DNA of 64,000 nucleotides from Phycisphaeraceae bacterium (GTDB taxonomy: Bacteria; Planctomycetota; Phycisphaerae; Phycisphaerales; UBA1924), in assembly GCA_019636655.1 (NCBI GenBank), contig JAHBXB010000002.1:570537-634536 (forward strand). Direction: 5' to 3'. Of this stretch, positions 9,592 to 17,976 are shown in pieces. How positions within the stretch are numbered: position 1 is the first letter of the stretch; every line of letters begins with the position of its first letter. The notes under the pieces were generated by a model. The model saw only the letters and a list, made by a program, of their open reading frames with translations, was not told the origin of the DNA and did not search any database. A program made the position numbers and the translations under genes.

Positions 9592-9819
9592 CTCAGAGCG
9601 GCGTCGTCGCGGGCGCCGGCTTCAGAACCGAGGCCCGGGCGCCGTTTGGCCCGGCCAGCCCCCCGGTCAACGTTCCCCCGCCTCAGGCGGCGGGGAACGG
9701 CCCGGGCGGTGATACCATGCGGACAGGCGCGGCTCCTGGGCACGACAACGGGCCACGCCGTGCTGTTGTGCCCGTCCGTCATCCACCCGCCCATCACCTG
9801 CCCGGGGATCTGGAAGCCA

Positions 9820-11417
9820 ATGAGCTACGCCGTTCTCGCACGCCGGTACCGGTCGCAGTCGTTCGACGAACTGGTCGCCCAGGATCCGATCACGCGGACG
9901 CTGCGCAACGCGATCGAACAGAACCGCGTCGGCCACGCCTACCTCTTCTGCGGGACGCGCGGCGTCGGGAAGACCTCCACCGCCCGCCTCTTCGCCAAGG
10001 CCCTCAACGCTCCCGGCGACGAGCCCGCGGACGTTGCCGAGGCGATCATGCAGGGGCGCGATGTCGACGTGATCGAGATCGACGGGGCGAGCACCAACAA
10101 GGTGGACGACGTCCGCGAACTGATCGCCAACTGCGTCTACCGCCCGCTCCGCGGCCGTAAGAAGATCTACATCATCGACGAGGTCCACGCGATCTCGACC
10201 CAGGCGTTCCAGGCCCTGCTCAAGACCATGGAGGAGCCGCCGGAGCACGTCGTCTTCATCCTCTGCACCACCGAGTCGCACAAGGTTCCCGCGACGATCC
10301 AGTCCCGCTGCCAGCGGTTCGACTTCCGGCCGATCCCCACGGCCAAGATCGCCGAGCACCTGCGGCGCGTGCTGGCGGACGAGAAGATCAAGGCCGAGCC
10401 CGAGCTGGTGCACATGGTGGCGCGGCTGGGGAACGGCTCGATGCGCGACGCCCTGTCGCTGCTGGACCGGCTGCTCGCCGCGCACGATGCGGACACGAGC
10501 GGGGCGCTCTCCGTGGCGCTCCTGGAGAGCCTGCTGGGGATGCCCGACCGGGTCCTCGTCACGGGCCTGATCGACGCGCTTGCCGACGGCGACGCCGCGG
10601 CGGCGCTGACCAGGTCCGACGAACTGCTCAAGCGCGGCACGCCGATCGATCAGTTTCTCTCTACGCTCGCCGACCGGCTCCGCGATCTCATGGTCATGGC
10701 CGCCTGCGGCGCCAAGACCGACCTTGTGGAGATCTCCCCCGAGGCCCGCGCGGAGACCGCGGCCCAGGCCGCCCGGTTCGACCCCGCGGGGCTGGTGCAC
10801 ATGATCGCGCTGTGCGACTCGGTCGCCCGCGCCGTGAAGAACACGGCGGCGCCCCGCGCGGTGCTCGATGCGCTCATGGTGCGGCTGGCGATGACGGAGA
10901 AGCTGGCGGACGTCACGAGCCTCGTCTCGGGGCGCGGCGGCGCCGCCGGGATAAGTGCCCCCGCGGGCAACGGGAGCGCCGGGCCAAAAAAACGCTGAGG
11001 GGAGCGGACGAGGCGCCCCCGCCCGCACCCGCGGCGGAGGCCGCACCGCTCCCCGGGCCCAACCCGCCCGCATCGTCCGATCCGCCACGCGCCGCTCCGC
11101 CGGCACCGGGTCCGTCCGGGATTGTCCCGCCGTGGAGACTTGCGACCGTGCGCGTTGGCGGCATCACCGGCTCCCCCGCCGCGGCCGCGCCCACCTCACC
11201 ACCGCCCCCGGCATCTGCACCGCCCGCGGCCCCCGCCCCCCCCCACTTCCATTCCGCATCAGCCGAGGCGGCCCCGGCCGGCGATGACGACAGGGAGCCA
11301 ACCACCGCTGCGCGGCCGCCGTCAGACCCGATGACGAATCCGCTCGTCAAGAAGGCGGTGGAACTGCTGGGGGCGAAAGTGGTCGACGTCCGGCCGCGAG
11401 GGCCTCGCCAGGAGTAG
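9820..11417 (+). CDS. dnaX: DNA polymerase III tau/gamma subunit, tau via -1 frameshift
   Basis: Clamp-loader ATPase. The zero frame from ATG 9820 (ends 10998) encodes a 392-residue gamma-like product with Walker A GTRGVGKT (45-52), Walker B IYIIDEVH (116-123) and sensor-1 LCTTESHKVP. At 10986-10992 a run of seven A, immediately before a zero-frame TGA, lets ribosomes slip -1 into a frame open to 11417. The joined product is about 532 residues, with a Pro/Ala-rich linker and the tail NPLVKKAVELLGAKVVDVRP, which looks like a conserved tau C-terminus. The four-cysteine zinc module usually found after Walker A is absent: ALNAPGDEPADVAEAIMQG runs straight into DVDVIEID. GGAAG precedes the ATG. 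A sequencing error in the A run is the alternative to a programmed shift. Confidence 0.85.
10986..11019 (+). promoter_or_regulatory. Probable programmed -1 frameshift signal in dnaX
   Basis: The slippery heptamer A AAA AAA (10986-10992) is in the correct phase for tandem lysyl-tRNA slippage. The zero-frame stop TGA follows at 10996-10998. Six nt after the heptamer, a hairpin can form from 10999-11005 (GGGGAGC) and 11013-11019 (GCGCCCC), with one internal A-G mismatch and a 7-nt loop. Heptamer, spacer and stem-loop match the known architecture of bacterial dnaX frameshift sites. Confidence 0.75.
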
Positions 11418-11420
11418 CCG

Positions 11421-11828
11421 CTACCTCGTGCGACACGCCCCGGTATCGCAGGACGCTCCGCCGGTGACGCGACCGCCAAGCCGGTGCCGGTTCGCCGCGA
11501 TTACGCGGTAGGAGGCGTCCGCGACCTGCCGCAGGCCGGGGATGTAGTACGCCATGGCAATGGGCCGCAGCAGCGGGCGGGTCGCCAGCATCCGCGACAC
11601 CGCCTCAAACCCGGCGAAGACCCGACCATCTGGCCGCACCAATCGGATTGCGCGGCTGGCCTCATCGAACGAGACCTGCGGGAACCGGGCCATCACCTTC
11701 GGGTCGTTGGAATCGAGGGCCACGACCGAGCCCGGTCGAGCGAGGCGCAGCAGCCGACGCGTGCTGGCGACGCAGAAGCGGCACTGCCCGTCGAACAGCA
11801 GCGCTGATGGCGCGGGGACGAGGGCCAT
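11421..11828 (-). CDS. DCC-family (DUF393) thiol-disulfide oxidoreductase-like protein
   Basis: A 135-residue protein with LLFDGQCRFCVASTRRLLRL at the N-terminus. The D-G-x-C-x-x-C motif names the DCC/DUF393 family, thioredoxin-like small proteins of predicted redox function. Later come the family-like IRLVRPDGRVFAGFEAVSRM and a C-terminal helix pair near residues 85-110. The protein ends in extra cysteines (ASCDTGACRTR). ATG 11828 is chosen because it directly precedes the DCC domain and has a TACGAT box 5 nt upstream. The gene is convergent with dnaX, 3 bp from its end. Confidence 0.8.
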   Translation of the reverse strand: MALVPAPSALLFDGQCRFCVASTRRLLRLARPGSVVALDSNDPKVMARFPQVSFDEASRAIRLVRPDGRVFAGFEAVSRMLATRPLLRPIAMAYYIPGLRQVADASYRVIAANRHRLGGRVTGGASCDTGACRTR

Positions 11829-11833
11829 GAGCC

Positions 11834-11839
11834 ATCGTA
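11834..11839 (-). promoter_or_regulatory. -10 box TACGAT, probable leaderless start
   Basis: TACGAT on the minus strand ends 5 nt before the DCC-protein ATG at 11828. Confidence 0.4.
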
Positions 11840-11974
11840 GTCGGTGGGCGCCGCACGCGGGCCCGTTGGTGGTAGGATCCGCACTCGCTCCGGCCGTACC
11901 GACCCCGTGCTCCCGCGACACTCCGTGGCGGAGCCGGCGCCGGGCTCGCCGGACGCTTCGAGGAGCACACGCCC

Positions 11975-12592
11975 ATGTCCAGCCGATTCGGGATGATCAC
12001 GATCGTTGGTGCGATGGCAGTGGTATCCGCCGCGATGCCCGGGTGCAAGAGCCCCGACAAGGGAGCGAGCGGCGCCACGCTGCCCGGTGTCAAAGTGAAC
12101 CCTGCAAACGTGCAGGCGATCGCGATGTCGCCGACGCCGCCCGCCAACGCCACGCAGACGACCTCGATCGGCGAGGGCGCGACCACGATGTGGACCGCGG
12201 ATTCGCCGACCGACACAGACACCTCATGGGTCGCCGAGATCGACATCGACGGGGACGGAGTCGTCGAGGAAACGTCGCTCCTCTGGGACGACGAGAACAA
12301 GATCCTTTTCGCCTATGCCAGCACCGACGTCCCCTGCGCCCAAGGCGGCATGGCGATGGCCTCGCTCCTGATCGGCGTGAACGGCAAGGACAACCCGCGC
12401 GGCAGGGCGCCCGGATCGGGCTTCTATGCCGTGTTCCTCGACGCGAGCGAATGCGGCGCCGCACTCGCGGGTCTGTATGGCGCCAGGTTTGATGCGAGCG
12501 GCGTCATCATCGCCGAGGGCGCGGTCGTCATCGATCAGACGGCCGACGATGTGACCATCGTCGCGGTGGGCATGCGTCAGGCCGGGAACTAA
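11975..12592 (+). CDS. Lipoprotein of unknown function
   Basis: A 205-residue protein with a lipoprotein signal: hydrophobic MITIVGAMAVVSAAMPGCKS, lipobox AMPGC with the acylated Cys near residue 28. The mature part is beta-rich and acidic: EIDIDGDGVVEETSLLWDDE, IDIDGDGVVEE resembling an EF-hand-like or dockerin-like calcium loop, then a strand-rich C-terminal half ending in VAVGMRQAGN. I do not recognise the family. It stands between the divergent DCC gene and the cyclodeaminase-like gene. Confidence 0.65.
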   Translation: MSSRFGMITIVGAMAVVSAAMPGCKSPDKGASGATLPGVKVNPANVQAIAMSPTPPANATQTTSIGEGATTMWTADSPTDTDTSWVAEIDIDGDGVVEETSLLWDDENKILFAYASTDVPCAQGGMAMASLLIGVNGKDNPRGRAPGSGFYAVFLDASECGAALAGLYGARFDASGVIIAEGAVVIDQTADDVTIVAVGMRQAGN

Positions 12593-12680
12593 TCCAAAGA
12601 AGCCGCGCCATCGGGCGCTCCCGCACCCCCAGAACGCGTTCGGGAGCGCCCCGCGGGTCCGCATCGAGTCACTGAGCACT

Positions 12681-12686
12681 TATACT
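12681..12686 (+). promoter_or_regulatory. -10 box TATACT, probable leaderless start
   Basis: TATACT ends 6 nt before the ATG at 12693, and no Shine-Dalgarno sequence fits in between. Confidence 0.5.
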
Positions 12687-12692
12687 CGCTCC

Positions 12693-13304
12693 ATGAAGGC
12701 CCTCGAGTCCTACACGATCCAGGAGTTCCTCGATGCCGTGTCGGCCAGGACCCCGACACCCGGCGGCGGTGCCGTCGCCTCGGCCGTGGGCGCCCTCGGG
12801 GCGTCGCTCGCGGGGATGGTGGTCGCGTATTCGGTAGGCAAGAAATCACTCGAAGCCGGACGCAGCGAGCTGGAAAAGGCTGTGCTGGCTCTCACACGGG
12901 CACGCGCCGTGCTGGCGGAACTGGCCCGCGAGGACGCGGCGGCGTACGAAGCCGTCAACACGCTGATGCGGCTCCCCGAGACCGATGAGCGCCGCGCGAG
13001 GGAGTGGGCGAGCGCGGCCTCGCTTGCCGTGGAGGTGCCCCGGAGCGTCGCCGGGGCGTGCTGCGATCTGCTGCGGCTCTTCGAGCACCTCGCGCCGATC
13101 ACCAACCCGCAGCTGCGGTCCGACCTCGCGATCGCGGCGGTGCTCGCCGAGGCGGCGGCACGCTCGGCGTGGTGGAACGTGGCGGTCAACCTCCCGCTGC
13201 TCGCGGATGAAGCAGAGCGCGGGCGGCTCCGGTCCGGGATGCTGGAGATGCTCGCCTCGGCGCGGGAGCGCCTGGCGAAGATCGAGCGAGCCTGCGGCGG
13301 CTAA
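12693..13304 (+). CDS. Cyclodeaminase/cyclohydrolase-family protein
   Basis: A 203-residue all-helical protein of the formimidoyltransferase-cyclodeaminase C-terminal (FTCD_C/FchA) family. The signature TPTPGGGAVASAVGALGASL is at residues 20-39, followed by VAYSVGKK and a long helical bundle with the typical helix-breaking VPRSVAGACCDLLRL. Relatives act on tetrahydrofolate-bound one-carbon units (cyclodeaminase or methenyl-THF cyclohydrolase). The length fits a stand-alone member. Which reaction it performs cannot be told from sequence. It is probably expressed from a leaderless transcript. Confidence 0.85.
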   Translation: MKALESYTIQEFLDAVSARTPTPGGGAVASAVGALGASLAGMVVAYSVGKKSLEAGRSELEKAVLALTRARAVLAELAREDAAAYEAVNTLMRLPETDERRAREWASAASLAVEVPRSVAGACCDLLRLFEHLAPITNPQLRSDLAIAAVLAEAAARSAWWNVAVNLPLLADEAERGRLRSGMLEMLASARERLAKIERACGG

Positions 13305-13307
13305 GGC

Positions 13308-14762
13308 CTACTTCTTCGCCGGCAGCAGCGGGTGGCGGAGAACCGCCATCGCGGGGATCGGCGGGTAACGCAGGCGGTAGCGAAACAGATGGAAGTCGCC
13401 AAGGTTGTGCCCCAGCCGCGACGCGACATTCGCGGCCAGTTCGTGGTACCTCGGCACGTCTGGCGAGGGTGTCTCCGGCTGCATCAGGCCCAGGTCGACG
13501 ATGTCGGTCGGCACCGGCAGGATCGCGGCCTCCGAGCCCGGATCCGGGTACTGCGGACCGCCCGGGAACTGGCTGTAGACATGCACGCTCGGATTAAGCG
13601 CAAACCCCAGATCGCGGTGCACGAACAGATCCAGCGAGAGCGATTCGACCGGGGTGCACAGGTTCGTACCGTGATCGCCGGGTTCGCCAGGGGAGGCCTC
13701 GTACATGGAAACCGAGCCGCGGTCGATCCACCCGCTGAAGACCGTCGCCGCCGCGGTATACCCGACGGGCCCTTCCGAGAGCATGTACCGCATCACACCC
13801 GGTGGATACTCGACCACGCGGAGTTCCGGAAGCGGCGCGGTGCAGTAGTCGTGCAGGAGCGGCGCCTCGAAGCCCGTGACCCGCGGGTCGATCGGCTCCT
13901 CGTGGCTGGCGTGCCCGTTCTGCGTGCCGATCTCCCCCCCCCAGTCCTTGCGCGACGCGATCGCCCACGGAACATCGGGCCGCAGCCGGCAGAAATCGAT
14001 GAGCCCGACGCACACGGCGAGATCGAGTTTGCCCGCCTCTTTGCTCGGCGCCATGAAACTCAGCCCGATCTGCGATGCCGCACGCACGCCAAGCAAGGCA
14101 CTATTGGCCTGGAACCCGTTGCGGCGGAAGGTCTCCAGCCTCTTGTGCGCCGATTTCCGCGCCCCCACGCTGACCATCATCTCCAGCGTCTCGCGGTCCC
14201 GGGTGTGGGTCTCGATGAACCGCTCGAACTCTTCCTGCGCCCGCCAGAGCGATTCGACCCGCTCCGCCGTGGCGCCGTGCTTGGCCATCGCCGAAGCGAA
14301 AATCCGCAGACCCGCGCGGCTGGGAAGGTGCTGCAGCGACTCCCACGGATCTTCCTCACGCACAGCCCGTGCAATCCGCCACGTCAGCGTCTTGTCCAGG
14401 CCAAAGCGTCGCGAGACGTCCTGCGGCTCATCAGGGTTTGCTCCGACCGAGGTCAGAAGCTCAACCAGTGCCCGGCGCAGACGGTGGACCGCCAGCTTGC
14501 CGTCGTTCAGTATCGGTTTGGGTTCAAGGGTTGTCACTGGATACTTGGGGGGAGTAATCGGCGCGTCATGGTGCTTGGCGTCACCGTACAGGGGTTTCAG
14601 CAACGGAACACCGGGAGTGTACGCCAAGACGAGCCGCCGCCCAATGTCAAAAGAAAATTCTCCTGAGAAAACTGGAAAGAAACCTTGCGAGGATCCTTTG
14701 CGAAGGTACAGTTGCCCCGTTGCGGTGTCCGTGTGACCGCGGGAGCGGAAGGAGCTCGGCAT
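13308..14762 (-). CDS. Uncharacterised protein with N-terminal HTH-like region
   Basis: A predicted 484-residue protein. The first 75 residues are poorly folded and may not be translated. From LNDGKLAVHRLRRALVELL onward the sequence is regular. A helical region (VSRRFGLDKTLTWRIARAV) looks like a winged-helix DNA-binding domain, followed by helices (residues 160-260) and a mixed alpha/beta C-terminal half containing HRDLGFALNPSVHVYSQ. I do not recognise a named family; a regulator with a ligand or partner domain is one guess. Candidate internal starts include GTG 14537. No good ribosome-binding site precedes either this or ATG 14762. It is convergent with the cyclodeaminase-like gene. Confidence 0.6.
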   Translation of the reverse strand: MPSSFRSRGHTDTATGQLYLRKGSSQGFFPVFSGEFSFDIGRRLVLAYTPGVPLLKPLYGDAKHHDAPITPPKYPVTTLEPKPILNDGKLAVHRLRRALVELLTSVGANPDEPQDVSRRFGLDKTLTWRIARAVREEDPWESLQHLPSRAGLRIFASAMAKHGATAERVESLWRAQEEFERFIETHTRDRETLEMMVSVGARKSAHKRLETFRRNGFQANSALLGVRAASQIGLSFMAPSKEAGKLDLAVCVGLIDFCRLRPDVPWAIASRKDWGGEIGTQNGHASHEEPIDPRVTGFEAPLLHDYCTAPLPELRVVEYPPGVMRYMLSEGPVGYTAAATVFSGWIDRGSVSMYEASPGEPGDHGTNLCTPVESLSLDLFVHRDLGFALNPSVHVYSQFPGGPQYPDPGSEAAILPVPTDIVDLGLMQPETPSPDVPRYHELAANVASRLGHNLGDFHLFRYRLRYPPIPAMAVLRHPLLPAKK

Positions 14763-14832
14763 GACTTCGAGGCGTTCTCGAGAGTTTGACCGGAGCGGAT
14801 TGCGGAACAGCCGCGTACTCAGGAGAGAGACG

Positions 14833-15537
14833 ATGACGAAGACTGCAGCACTGATGATGGTCGCGGCGGTGGGGTTGGCGAGCGTGGCGAACGCCGACGT
14901 CCTCTGGGACCAGCAGCCGGCTTACGACAACTTCAACCTGCCCGGCTTTATCGATACCGCGGGCACCGCGAGCCAGTTCGGCGGCTCGTACGCCAACTTC
15001 GTGGTGAGCGACGTCACGGTCCCGGCGGGCGGCTGGACGGTGCAGAGCGTGTCCACCTACTTCAGCGACCTCTCGTTCCAGGGCACGATCAGCACCGCCG
15101 TCCTGAACATCTTCCCCAAGTCCGGCGCCCTGCCGGTCGCGGGCAACGACCCCCGCCTGTCGCCCCTGGGCGGCGGCATCTCCGTCCCGGTGGGTGATGT
15201 GCGGACAACCGGGGGCGCCACGGTGCAGCCGGTCATGATCCTGACGGCCTCGGGCCTGAACATCAACCTCGCCGCCGGCGAGTACTGGATCGGCCTGACC
15301 CCCACGCTCACGGGCGGGTTCTTCGGGGTCGACGGCCACTGGCCGACCGAGCCCACGATCGGCGCCGCCTCGGCGAGCCGGTACTACGACAGCCAGTTCG
15401 GCGCGAGCCCGTGGACGAACGACAACCCCGGCGTTGACGCCGCGATCACCGTGACCGGCGTCGTCCCGGCCCCGGGCGCCGTGGCGCTCCTGGGTCTGGG
15501 CGGGCTGGTCGCGACGCGTCGCCGCCGCACCAACTGA
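14833..15537 (+). CDS. Exported protein with PEP-CTERM-like sorting tail
   Basis: A 234-residue protein with signal peptide TKTAALMMVAAVGLASVANA and a beta-sandwich-like body (VLWDQQPAYDNFNLPGFID...). It ends in VVPAPGAVALLGLGGLVATR followed by RRRTN, a hydrophobic helix plus basic tail preceded by VPAPGA. That is the layout of PEP-CTERM/exosortase-type surface sorting signals, here with PAPG in place of PEP. The body resembles exported choice-of-anchor proteins; its function is unknown. AGGAGAGAG precedes ATG 14833, which is why the upstream in-frame start is rejected. Confidence 0.75.
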   Translation: MTKTAALMMVAAVGLASVANADVLWDQQPAYDNFNLPGFIDTAGTASQFGGSYANFVVSDVTVPAGGWTVQSVSTYFSDLSFQGTISTAVLNIFPKSGALPVAGNDPRLSPLGGGISVPVGDVRTTGGATVQPVMILTASGLNINLAAGEYWIGLTPTLTGGFFGVDGHWPTEPTIGAASASRYYDSQFGASPWTNDNPGVDAAITVTGVVPAPGAVALLGLGGLVATRRRRTN

Positions 15538-15556
15538 GTTCTCACGACGTACCTCC

Positions 15557-15584
15557 GGGGGCTCCGCGGAAGCGCGGGGCCCTC
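15557..15584 (+). terminator. Imperfect GC-rich hairpin, possible terminator
   Basis: 15557-15568 can pair with 15573-15584 (GGGGCTCCGCG against CGCGGGGCCCTC, with mismatches) around a 4-nt loop, 19 bp after the sorting-tail gene. There is no T-tract, so termination activity is uncertain. Confidence 0.35.
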
Positions 15585-15633
15585 GCTTCCCCAGGTCAAC
15601 ATCCTCAGACACCGATCTCACGGAGGCTTCTAG

Positions 15634-17805
15634 ATGGCGAATCAACGCGTGTTGCGCTTCGTAACGCCCATGGTGTGCGCGGGCATCGCTTCTCTTGCGG
15701 CTGCGCAGCAGCCGAAGATGATCATCACCGGCATCAACAACGACATGGCGGCGACGGGCAACGGCGTTTCGGGCCTGGTCAACGTCGGACTCACCGGCGC
15801 CAACTCCAACTACTCGACCGTCCCGATCATCTGGTCGCGCGGCTCGGGGTACACGATGATCCCCGGCACGGCGCACCCGGGCGGCACGACCGTCTCGTGC
15901 TCCGCGGACATGGGCGCCCTGGCCATGGGCTCGCCCAACACCGCCAACTGGGGTTCGCTGAACTGCTTCAAGGGCTACGACTCGAGCGGCAACCTTCTCC
16001 CGCAAACCCAGCCGTGCTACATCCCCGCGATCAGCCACCGCTGGACGCAGGCTGGCGGATGGGTCAGCACCGGCTCGCTCCCCCGCTTCCCGGACCCGGT
16101 GACGGGCCGCATGATCGGCGGCACCCGCTGCGACGGGGACATCAACCTTCCCAAGGACATCTCCGGCAACGGCCGGTACGTGCTGGCCAACGCGTGGTCC
16201 GCCGTGGCGACCAACAGCTCCGGCGGCGTCGCGACCGGACTCTGCGGCAACTTCTTCCCCTTCCGCTACGACTCGGTGACGGGCGCCGTCGAGCAGCTCC
16301 CGGTGCAGCCGGGGACGAAGACCTCGCGCGCCGATTACATCAACTTCGACGGCAGTGTTATGACCGGCTACGACCTCGGCCAGACCGACTACGACGCCAA
16401 CGACGACGGCATCCCCGACTCGATCGAGATCGGCCGCCGCCTCTGCGTCTGGCGCAACGGCGTGCAGACCCTGCTCGACACGACCTTCGGCGCCAAGGAC
16501 AACGCGGCAATCAACGGGCCCGGGACGATCCTCGCCTCCGGCGCGACCTCGCTCTACGTCCGCCAGCACTTCCCCGGGCAATCCGGCGTCAAGCTCGTCC
16601 GCTGGACCTGGAACGGCAGCGCCTACATCCCCGAGAACCTCGGCCGCCCCGCGGACTATGTGGACCCCAACATCGGGACCCAGATCCCCTTCAGCGACCT
16701 GTGGGTCACCGGCGTCAGCGACGACGGCAACACCATCATCGGGTCAGCCCAGTACGGCGACCCGCCACCCGCGACCACCGGCCTCCGCCGGCCCTTCATC
16801 TGGCGTCCGTCGATCAACGGCGGCGTCCCGATGGACCTGCAGGCCTACATCGCCTCGATCGACAACCAGGCGTCGCCCATCTTCGTCCCCGGCCTGAGCC
16901 CCACCTACGCCTCGTCGCTCAGCGCCGACGGCAACGCCGTGCTCGTCACGCTCTTCGACGGCCGCAGCACCTGCGCCCCGCCGGTGCGCAGCCACCAGAC
17001 CGGCAACGCGGGCATCATCTATCTCGACGGCAGCGGCATCGCCTGCGACCCGCCGCGCATCGGGATGGGCCCCGAGAGCTGGGCGGACACCTCCGGTCTC
17101 CGCTACGGCGTCTCCCTCAACGTGGTCGCCTCCGGCTCCTGGCCCCTCGAGTACCGCTGGCAGCGTGAAGACCCCCAGAACCCCGGCACCTGGAACGACC
17201 TCGACGAGTCCTGCCTGAACTTCAACGAGTTCGTCGAGTGGGAATACGAGGGCGTGTACAAGAACCAGCTCCGCATCGGCCCCGGCAACTTCGGAGGCAA
17301 CCGCGCCGGCAACTACCGCGTGGTCGTCTCCAACTCCTGCGGCAGCGTCGCGAGCGCCCCGGCCACCGTCACCTTCGTCACCGGCGCCTGCTGCCTCAGC
17401 GGGGGGTGCTTCATCGACTACAGCTTCAAGTGCGTGACCGAGTACGGCGGCACGTACATGGGCGACAACTCCACCTGCGAGTCCGCCGTCTGCTTCCCGG
17501 TTCCCGCGGACTGCTTCAGGAAGGTCGCCGCTCCGCAGAACGGCGTGAACATCGCCGGCGGCAGCGACGGTATCGCCGATGAGACGCAGTGCGTCGGCGA
17601 CTGGGACCGCAACGGCGTCGTCGAGCCGTCCGACATCGCGCAGTTCATCCAGGCCTGGTCCTACGCCGTGGCCAACCCCGGCACGCCCGGCGTCAGTCTC
17701 TACGCCGATGTCGACTGCAACCAGGTGGTCGAGCCCTCGGACATCGCCGTGTTCATCCAGCGCTGGGTGGGCGGCACCACGCCGGGCAACCTCGGCTGCA
17801 ACTGA
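15634..17805 (+). CDS. Large exported protein with Ig-like, Cys-rich and GC-type dockerin modules
   Basis: A 723-residue exported protein. The signal peptide (AGIASLAAAQ) is followed by a long repeat-containing region (residues 25-430) with phrases such as INNDMAATGNGVSGLVN and VTGVSDDGNTIIGSAQYG, reminiscent of HAF-type extracellular repeats. An Ig-like segment comes next (LNVVASGSWPLEYRWQRED ... YRVVVSNSCGS). A cysteine-rich insert follows (GACCLSGGCF ... NSTCESAVC), then a tandem dockerin-like module (DWDRNGVVEPSDIAQFI, DVDCNQVVEPSDIAVFIQ) ending GGTTPGNLGCN. Probably a surface or matrix protein; no enzyme domain is visible. A perfect terminator follows. Confidence 0.75.
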   Translation: MANQRVLRFVTPMVCAGIASLAAAQQPKMIITGINNDMAATGNGVSGLVNVGLTGANSNYSTVPIIWSRGSGYTMIPGTAHPGGTTVSCSADMGALAMGSPNTANWGSLNCFKGYDSSGNLLPQTQPCYIPAISHRWTQAGGWVSTGSLPRFPDPVTGRMIGGTRCDGDINLPKDISGNGRYVLANAWSAVATNSSGGVATGLCGNFFPFRYDSVTGAVEQLPVQPGTKTSRADYINFDGSVMTGYDLGQTDYDANDDGIPDSIEIGRRLCVWRNGVQTLLDTTFGAKDNAAINGPGTILASGATSLYVRQHFPGQSGVKLVRWTWNGSAYIPENLGRPADYVDPNIGTQIPFSDLWVTGVSDDGNTIIGSAQYGDPPPATTGLRRPFIWRPSINGGVPMDLQAYIASIDNQASPIFVPGLSPTYASSLSADGNAVLVTLFDGRSTCAPPVRSHQTGNAGIIYLDGSGIACDPPRIGMGPESWADTSGLRYGVSLNVVASGSWPLEYRWQREDPQNPGTWNDLDESCLNFNEFVEWEYEGVYKNQLRIGPGNFGGNRAGNYRVVVSNSCGSVASAPATVTFVTGACCLSGGCFIDYSFKCVTEYGGTYMGDNSTCESAVCFPVPADCFRKVAAPQNGVNIAGGSDGIADETQCVGDWDRNGVVEPSDIAQFIQAWSYAVANPGTPGVSLYADVDCNQVVEPSDIAVFIQRWVGGTTPGNLGCN

Positions 17806-17856
17806 TTCAACTGATCGGAGTCGGCCTGCCTTTGGGGGCATGTCCGACGCCATCCT

Positions 17857-17894
17857 GGGGCGATCCGCTCTACCTCCGCGGATCGCCCCTTTTT
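17857..17894 (+). terminator. Strong Rho-independent terminator
   Basis: A perfect 12-bp stem (17857-17868 with 17878-17889, GGGGCGATCCGC), a 9-nt loop and a run of five T, 51 bp after the stop codon of the dockerin protein gene. Confidence 0.9.
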
Positions 17895-17965
17895 CATGCG
17901 CCGGTCGGACCCTGGACGGTTTCCCGCAGGTGCGTGCGGCCACATTCCACCCGGCATGCCGTCCC

Positions 17966-17971
17966 TACACT
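17966..17971 (+). promoter_or_regulatory. -10 box TACACT, probable leaderless start
   Basis: TACACT ends 5 nt before an in-frame GTG at 17977, which argues that this GTG rather than the upstream ATG 17956 is the start. Confidence 0.4.
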
Positions 17972-17976
17972 CGCCC

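Noticed and set aside
10981-11000. The dnaX frame change as a plain sequencing error
   Set aside because: Possible, but heptamer phase, immediate stop, 6-nt spacer and hairpin fit a programmed site too well to treat as error without evidence.
14647-16581. Very long minus-strand open frame opposite the exported proteins
   Set aside because: Arg/Ala/Val-rich without any domain; an antisense shadow of GC-rich coding sequence.
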